This document shows positions 13,097 through 15,956 of a stretch of 15,956 nucleotides of DNA, one piece after another. Every line of letters starts with the position of its first letter. The stretch's first letter is position 1. Made by a program: the position numbers and the translations under genes. Below the pieces are notes generated by a model, which was not told the origin of the DNA, ran no database searches, and was given only the letters and a program-made list of their open reading frames with translations. The stretch is from a bacterium (lineage in GTDB: Bacteria > Patescibacteria > Gracilibacteria > 1-14-2-50-48-13), in the NCBI GenBank assembly GCA_030430105.1, contig JAUIFW010000014.1:1-15956 (forward strand), given 5' to 3'.

Positions 13097-13651
13097 TTAT
13101 TGGGGCTTTGTGAGCAGTAGTATACCATCGTCTGGATCCGTTGGAAGGATCACATGGGGATTCCCCCTTGCCTCAAGTTCCGTCCATAGGTCCTCCATCT
13201 TATGCCCCCACTTGATAACGTCATCAAAGACCATGAGTCCACCAGGTGCAAGCAGCTCCCATCCTTGGCGTAAGTACTCTCCATATTCTCGTTTCATGGC
13301 ATCCACAAAAATGAAGTCATAGGTGCCTTGTAGCTCAGGTAGTACGTCTAAAACCGCTCCATGATGAAAAGAAATGCGACTTTCTTGCCCAAGCTCCTTC
13401 GCATAGTTCCTAGCTTCTTCTAGATCCGCTTCCGTGCGCTCGATCGTATCAATATGCCCCCTACCCTGCTCTTCTAGGATCTCAGCAAAAAAGAGGGTAG
13501 AAATCCCATTAGCCGTACCAAGCTCCAGCACTCTCTCAGGCTTCAAAATCCGAAGCAAGGTCTGCAGCACTTTTGCATTCTGCTCCGTAATATTTGGCAC
13601 CCCACGCTCAGCTGACTCCTTGTGCCATTTCTTAAACAACTCTCGGTTCAT
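13097..13651 (-). CDS. SAM-dependent O-methyltransferase-like protein (class I, COG4122-like)
   Basis: Transfers methyl groups from S-adenosylmethionine; the acceptor cannot be told. The 184 residues carry motif I VLELGTANGIST (41-52), an acidic residue in post-I position (IERTEAD, 70-76), DFIFVDA (112-118), and GGLMVFDDV (137-145) with the metal-binding-type DD of catechol O-methyltransferase-like enzymes. The N-terminal helical part matches that family. The ATG at 13651 has no SD. It is the first gene of a two-gene unit with the carboxypeptidase. The upstream interval 13652-13780 holds a cluster of GC-rich hairpins; no confident promoter is visible in it. Confidence 0.85.
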   Translation of the reverse strand: MNRELFKKWHKESAERGVPNITEQNAKVLQTLLRILKPERVLELGTANGISTLFFAEILEEQGRGHIDTIERTEADLEEARNYAKELGQESRISFHHGAVLDVLPELQGTYDFIFVDAMKREYGEYLRQGWELLAPGGLMVFDDVIKWGHKMEDLWTELEARGNPHVILPTDPDDGILLLTKPQ

Positions 13652-13675
13652 GATAGAAAATTAACCGTAAAGTAT

Positions 13676-13740
13676 CGCGTTTGACGCGAAACCACCCGCG
13701 TCAGACGCGGCTTGGCCATGCAGCCTGAGGCTGCATGGCC
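13676..13740. repeat. Cluster of three GC-rich hairpins between tsf and the methyltransferase gene
   Basis: CGCG-TTTGA-CGCG (13676-13688); CCGCGTC-A-GACGCGG (13696-13710); and a perfect 12-bp stem GGCCATGCAGCC-TGA-GGCTGCATGGCC (13714-13740). None has a T-tract. They lie just before the tsf terminator in plus orientation. They may be a repeat element or a regulatory leader of the methyltransferase operon. Confidence 0.6.
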
Positions 13741-13751
13741 GCGCAAACCCA

Positions 13752-13779
13752 AAAAAAAGCGGCCGAGGCCGCTTTTTTT
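13752..13779 (-). terminator. Terminator of rpsB-tsf
   Basis: GCGGCC and GGCCGC flank a two-base GA, with seven A before and seven T after on the plus strand. It is thus a symmetric, strong bidirectional terminator, one base from the tsf stop codon at 13781. Confidence 0.85.
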
Positions 13780-13780
13780 G

Positions 13781-14551
13781 CTAGATCGCAAGGTGTATAA
13801 ACCCTGTAACCTTCGCATCCCCAGCCACCTGCTCTACCTTCTGGCTTGGATCCTTTACAAACTCCTGAGTGAGCAACGCCTGCTGCTCCTTGAATTTCTT
13901 TACTTTACCAGCCATGATCTGGTCTAACATCGCCTCTGGCTTCCCTTCCTCGATCAACTGCTCTCGCCAGATCTCCTTCTCCTTCTCAACTAGCTCCTCT
14001 GGAACCTCGTCTGGAGATACTACCACTGGCTGGCTAGCAACCACATGCATAGCAAAGTCCTTACCTAGATCCTCACTTCCTCCAGAAAGTGCAACAATAG
14101 CTGCAGTCTTTTTATTGGAATGCATGTAGATGGCTAGAGTCTCGCCCTCAAGCTCCTTTGCTCCAGCAAACTGGATGTTTTCTCCAAGGGTTACAACTGC
14201 ATCTTTTGCAAGTGCATCAGCCTCATCCTTCATAGCCTCAGCTCCTTTTTCAAAGGCTAGGTCGATCATCTTCTTTGCTAGCTCTTCGAACGCCTCGTTT
14301 CGAGCTACGAAGTCCGTCTCACATCCAATCTTTACAAGTACTCCCTTTCCATCACGGATTTCTCCATATACTGCTCCCTCACTTGTCTCTCGGTCTGCCT
14401 TCTTGAGTGCCTTTGCCTCACCTGACTTTCTAAGGATCTCGATAGCTTGCTCTTCGTTTCCTTCTGCTTCCATAAGAGCCTTCTTACATGCCATCATAGA
14501 GACTCCTGTCTTCTTTCGTAGGTCCATTACTGCCTTTGCACTGATTTCCAT
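13781..14551 (-). CDS. tsf: Elongation factor Ts
   Basis: Guanine nucleotide exchange factor that regenerates EF-Tu-GTP. The 256 residues show the N-terminal UBA-like domain with LRKKTGVSMMACKKAL (11-26), and the core signature TDFVARNEAF (79-88), whose Asp-Phe inserts near the EF-Tu nucleotide site. Two core subdomains follow. An acidic/basic helical hairpin (PEELVEKEKEIWREQLIEEG) and a C-terminal stretch ending VTGFIHLAI complete it. The ATG at 14551 has no SD. The gene lies 84 bases downstream of rpsB, separated by a long hairpin (14583-14618). It ends one base from the terminator at 13752-13779. Confidence 0.97.
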   Translation of the reverse strand: MEISAKAVMDLRKKTGVSMMACKKALMEAEGNEEQAIEILRKSGEAKALKKADRETSEGAVYGEIRDGKGVLVKIGCETDFVARNEAFEELAKKMIDLAFEKGAEAMKDEADALAKDAVVTLGENIQFAGAKELEGETLAIYMHSNKKTAAIVALSGGSEDLGKDFAMHVVASQPVVVSPDEVPEELVEKEKEIWREQLIEEGKPEAMLDQIMAGKVKKFKEQQALLTQEFVKDPSQKVEQVAGDAKVTGFIHLAI

Positions 14552-14582
14552 ACTGTATAGTTCGTTATAAATATATGAAAAG

Positions 14583-14618
14583 GAAAGGGCGGAGCGGCTA
14601 AGCCATCCCCACCCTTTC
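14583..14618 (-). promoter_or_regulatory. Intercistronic hairpin between rpsB and tsf
   Basis: Minus strand GAAAGGGTGGGG (14618-14607) pairs with CTCCGCCCTTTC (14594-14583) over 12 positions, two of them G-U; GGC-TTA-GCC can pair within the loop. It is followed by CTTTTCATAT, a weak T-tract. It could attenuate tsf relative to rpsB or mark an RNA processing site. Confidence 0.6.
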
Positions 14619-14635
14619 GTAAGAGTGTTTGATTC

Positions 14636-15352
14636 TTAGTCCATTTTCTTCACATTCTCCTGCTTCTTTGGCTTTGCAGCTCCCTCAAGGGCGCTAGCAA
14701 TAACCTCGAAGATGTAAGAGAGGGACTTGTTTGCATCGTCATTCGCAGGAATGATGTGCGCGATTCCATCTGGATTAGCGTTGGTATCTACAATACCTAC
14801 TACAGGAATATGCTTTGTCTGCGCCTCCTTTACCGCTAGCTTCTCCTTGAGTGGATCTACCACGAATACCACATCTGGTACACGAGTCATATCCTCAACA
14901 CCGCTAAGGAACCCTTCTAGCTTATCAAGCTCCTTGTGGAACTTCGCAACTTCCTTCTTTGTGTACTTCTGATCGAGCTCTCCAGACTCCTTCTCCTCTC
15001 GAAGTGACTTCATGTACGCGATTCGCTCCTTAAACATATCCCAGTTTGTAAGTAAACCTGCTGGCCACTTATTGGTGATATGCGGTGCTCCGACCTTGGT
15101 TGCTAGCTGCTCTGTAAGAGCGCGAGCCTGAGGCTTCGTACCTACGAAAAGAATCTTCTTTCCTTCACTTAGCGCCACCTTGAGCATTTTTACTGCTTCT
15201 TCAAGATGCTCCTTGGTCTTATCTAGATCAAGAATATGTACTCCATCCTTTTCAGCAAAGATGAACTTCTTCATTTTCGGGTTCCAATGGGACTTCTTGT
15301 GCCCAAAATGGACCGCGTTTTTAAATAACTCACTGAGCGTAACGTCTTTCAT
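14636..15352 (-). CDS. rpsB: 30S ribosomal protein S2
   Basis: Binds the 30S head-body junction and is needed for S1 recruitment in many bacteria. The 238 residues match the S2 family: LSELFKNAVHFGHKKSHWNP near the N-terminus (HFGH plus WNPKM), FIFAEKDGVHILDLDKT at 30-46, ILFVGTKPQA (67-76), WPAGLLTNW (95-103), PDVVFVVDP (159-167), and IPVVGIVDTNANPDGIAHII (181-200). The C-terminus is a Lys-rich tail. Only a weak AGGT precedes ATG 15352. It opens the rpsB-tsf unit, the usual bacterial order. The region 15353-15420 upstream must hold the promoter; TTGCAC with AAGATA, and a TATATT further on, are candidates, but none stands out. Confidence 0.97.
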   Translation of the reverse strand: MKDVTLSELFKNAVHFGHKKSHWNPKMKKFIFAEKDGVHILDLDKTKEHLEEAVKMLKVALSEGKKILFVGTKPQARALTEQLATKVGAPHITNKWPAGLLTNWDMFKERIAYMKSLREEKESGELDQKYTKKEVAKFHKELDKLEGFLSGVEDMTRVPDVVFVVDPLKEKLAVKEAQTKHIPVVGIVDTNANPDGIAHIIPANDDANKSLSYIFEVIASALEGAAKPKKQENVKKMD

Positions 15353-15420
15353 ACTGTTACCTGGCGCTAATTACTGATAAATATACGCAGGTATCTTACT
15401 TGGAACTATGTCTAGTGCAA

Positions 15421-15548
15421 GAGGAAATGGGCGCTTTGCGCCCCAAATTGGCAAATGGCAGATTTCAAATTCCAAATAACAAATTTTATTTCTACCAAAT
15501 TCCTTTGATATTTGATATCTGTCATTTGAAATTTGAAATTTTATTTTC
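15421..15548. repeat. Hairpin-plus-AT intergenic repeat, copy E, with an inverted second half
   Basis: Begins with GAGGAAAT and the perfect hairpin GGGCGC-TTT-GCGCCC (15429-15443), then AAATGGCAGATTTCAAAT and a following AACAAA. From 15503 the same kind of tail appears on the opposite strand (CAAATTTCAAATGACAGAT on minus). The two tails could fold on each other, giving a MITE-like layout. It fills the gap between rpsB and the glycosyltransferase stop codon at 15549. Confidence 0.65.
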
Positions 15549-15956
15549 TTATTTCAGCAATGAAATAAGAAAATCTGCAATCTTATAGGTTGCTCCATCG
15601 ATCGCCACCTTCTCAAAGTTCTTTTGCATCGCATGCCATTCCTTTGGCTTCTCTGTAAGTTTGATCATACTTTCCAGCACGTCTTGCTTCTTTCCAAGCA
15701 CCACACCCAGCTTGTGCTTTTTGATCAGTTCCGCATTCCCCTGCTCCTGTCCTGGGAGCACCTTAGTAATGATCATAGGTCGGTGCGCGGCTACACACTC
15801 CATTACTGTCGCACCTCCCGCCTTGGTCACCACCACATCCGCGAGCTGCATGTACTTATACATATCATGCACCCAGCCCTTGAGATGCACGTGCTTTCCT
15901 AGGTTCATAGCCTGGAGCTTACTCAGGAGCTCTGTGTTTTTTCCTAAAATAACAAC
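15549..15956 (-). CDS. Glycosyltransferase, MurG/MGDG synthase-like (GT28 C-terminal domain), 3' part
   Basis: The frame is open from 15956 to TAA at 15549 (135 residues seen) and runs beyond the window; an internal ATG at 15908 is not the start. It reads VVILGKNTELLSKLQA before that ATG. Then GWVHDMYKYMQLADVVVTKA, followed by GGATVMECVA and GQEQGNAELI, form the UDP-sugar-binding pattern of the GT28 C-terminal domain (GW...M..ADvvvtKaGG.t..E...P....Q..NA). The ADVVVTKAGG wording and the spacing favour the diacylglycerol glycosyltransferase/MGDG synthase branch over MurG itself, but the acceptor domain lies outside. Likely role is glycolipid or envelope precursor synthesis at the inner membrane face. 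No clear terminator is seen downstream. Confidence 0.85.
   Translation of the reverse strand, partial: VVILGKNTELLSKLQAMNLGKHVHLKGWVHDMYKYMQLADVVVTKAGGATVMECVAAHRPMIITKVLPGQEQGNAELIKKHKLGVVLGKKQDVLESMIKLTEKPKEWHAMQKNFEKVAIDGATYKIADFLISLLK

Noticed and set aside
1..15956. CRISPR array, insertion sequence, prophage or integrase
   Set aside because: No regularly spaced repeats, transposase, recombinase or phage structural genes were seen.

Overview
This window looks like a chromosomal segment of a bacterium with a small genome, most likely a member of the Candidate Phyla Radiation (Patescibacteria); a Peregrinibacteria-like lineage would fit but cannot be fixed from sequence alone. The reasons are the compact gene layout, housekeeping genes that mostly lack Shine-Dalgarno (SD) sites, the eukaryote-like (type 2) isoleucyl-tRNA synthetase, an S-layer-homology metalloprotease, and recurrent AT-rich intergenic repeats. 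TGA ends the gene at 9287, so the standard bacterial code applies there, unlike the UGA-recoding Gracilibacteria/Absconditabacteria.

Layout. 1-966 (minus): the 5' part of ileS behind a T-box riboswitch with an Ile specifier and an intrinsic terminator that abuts the start codon. 967-1683 (minus): a membrane-anchored DUF192 protein preceded by a perfect 34-bp palindrome. 1767-3288 (minus): an accessory unit with a near-consensus promoter, about 480 nt of hairpin-rich GC-rich sequence, two 16-residue reading frames with perfect SD sites (one opens a gene broken by an in-frame TAA), a 188-aa orphan gene and a terminator. 3340-4040 (plus): tsaC. 4066-5760 (minus): a secreted SLH/HExxH protein. 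5870-8469 (minus): pnp with an RGG-rich tail, its promoter and terminator. 8531-10051 (minus): two single-gene units, a CYTH-domain protein and an orphan, each with its own promoter and terminator. 10115-11699 (plus): glycyl-tRNA synthetase. 11712-12191 (minus): a small four-helix membrane protein. 12261-13651 (minus): a SAM methyltransferase plus a D-Ala-D-Ala carboxypeptidase. 13752-15352 (minus): rpsB-tsf with an intercistronic hairpin. 15549-15956 (minus): the 3' end of an MGDG synthase/MurG-like glycosyltransferase.

Most of the content is translation (ileS, glyS, rpsB, tsf, tsaC), RNA turnover (pnp) and envelope work (carboxypeptidase, SLH protease, glycosyltransferase). The part least explained by known families is 2398-3260. 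It may hold a structured RNA or a decayed accessory operon. The T-box and a family of hairpin-plus-AT-tract repeats are the other notable non-coding features. No tRNA, rRNA, CRISPR array, transposase or integrase was found.
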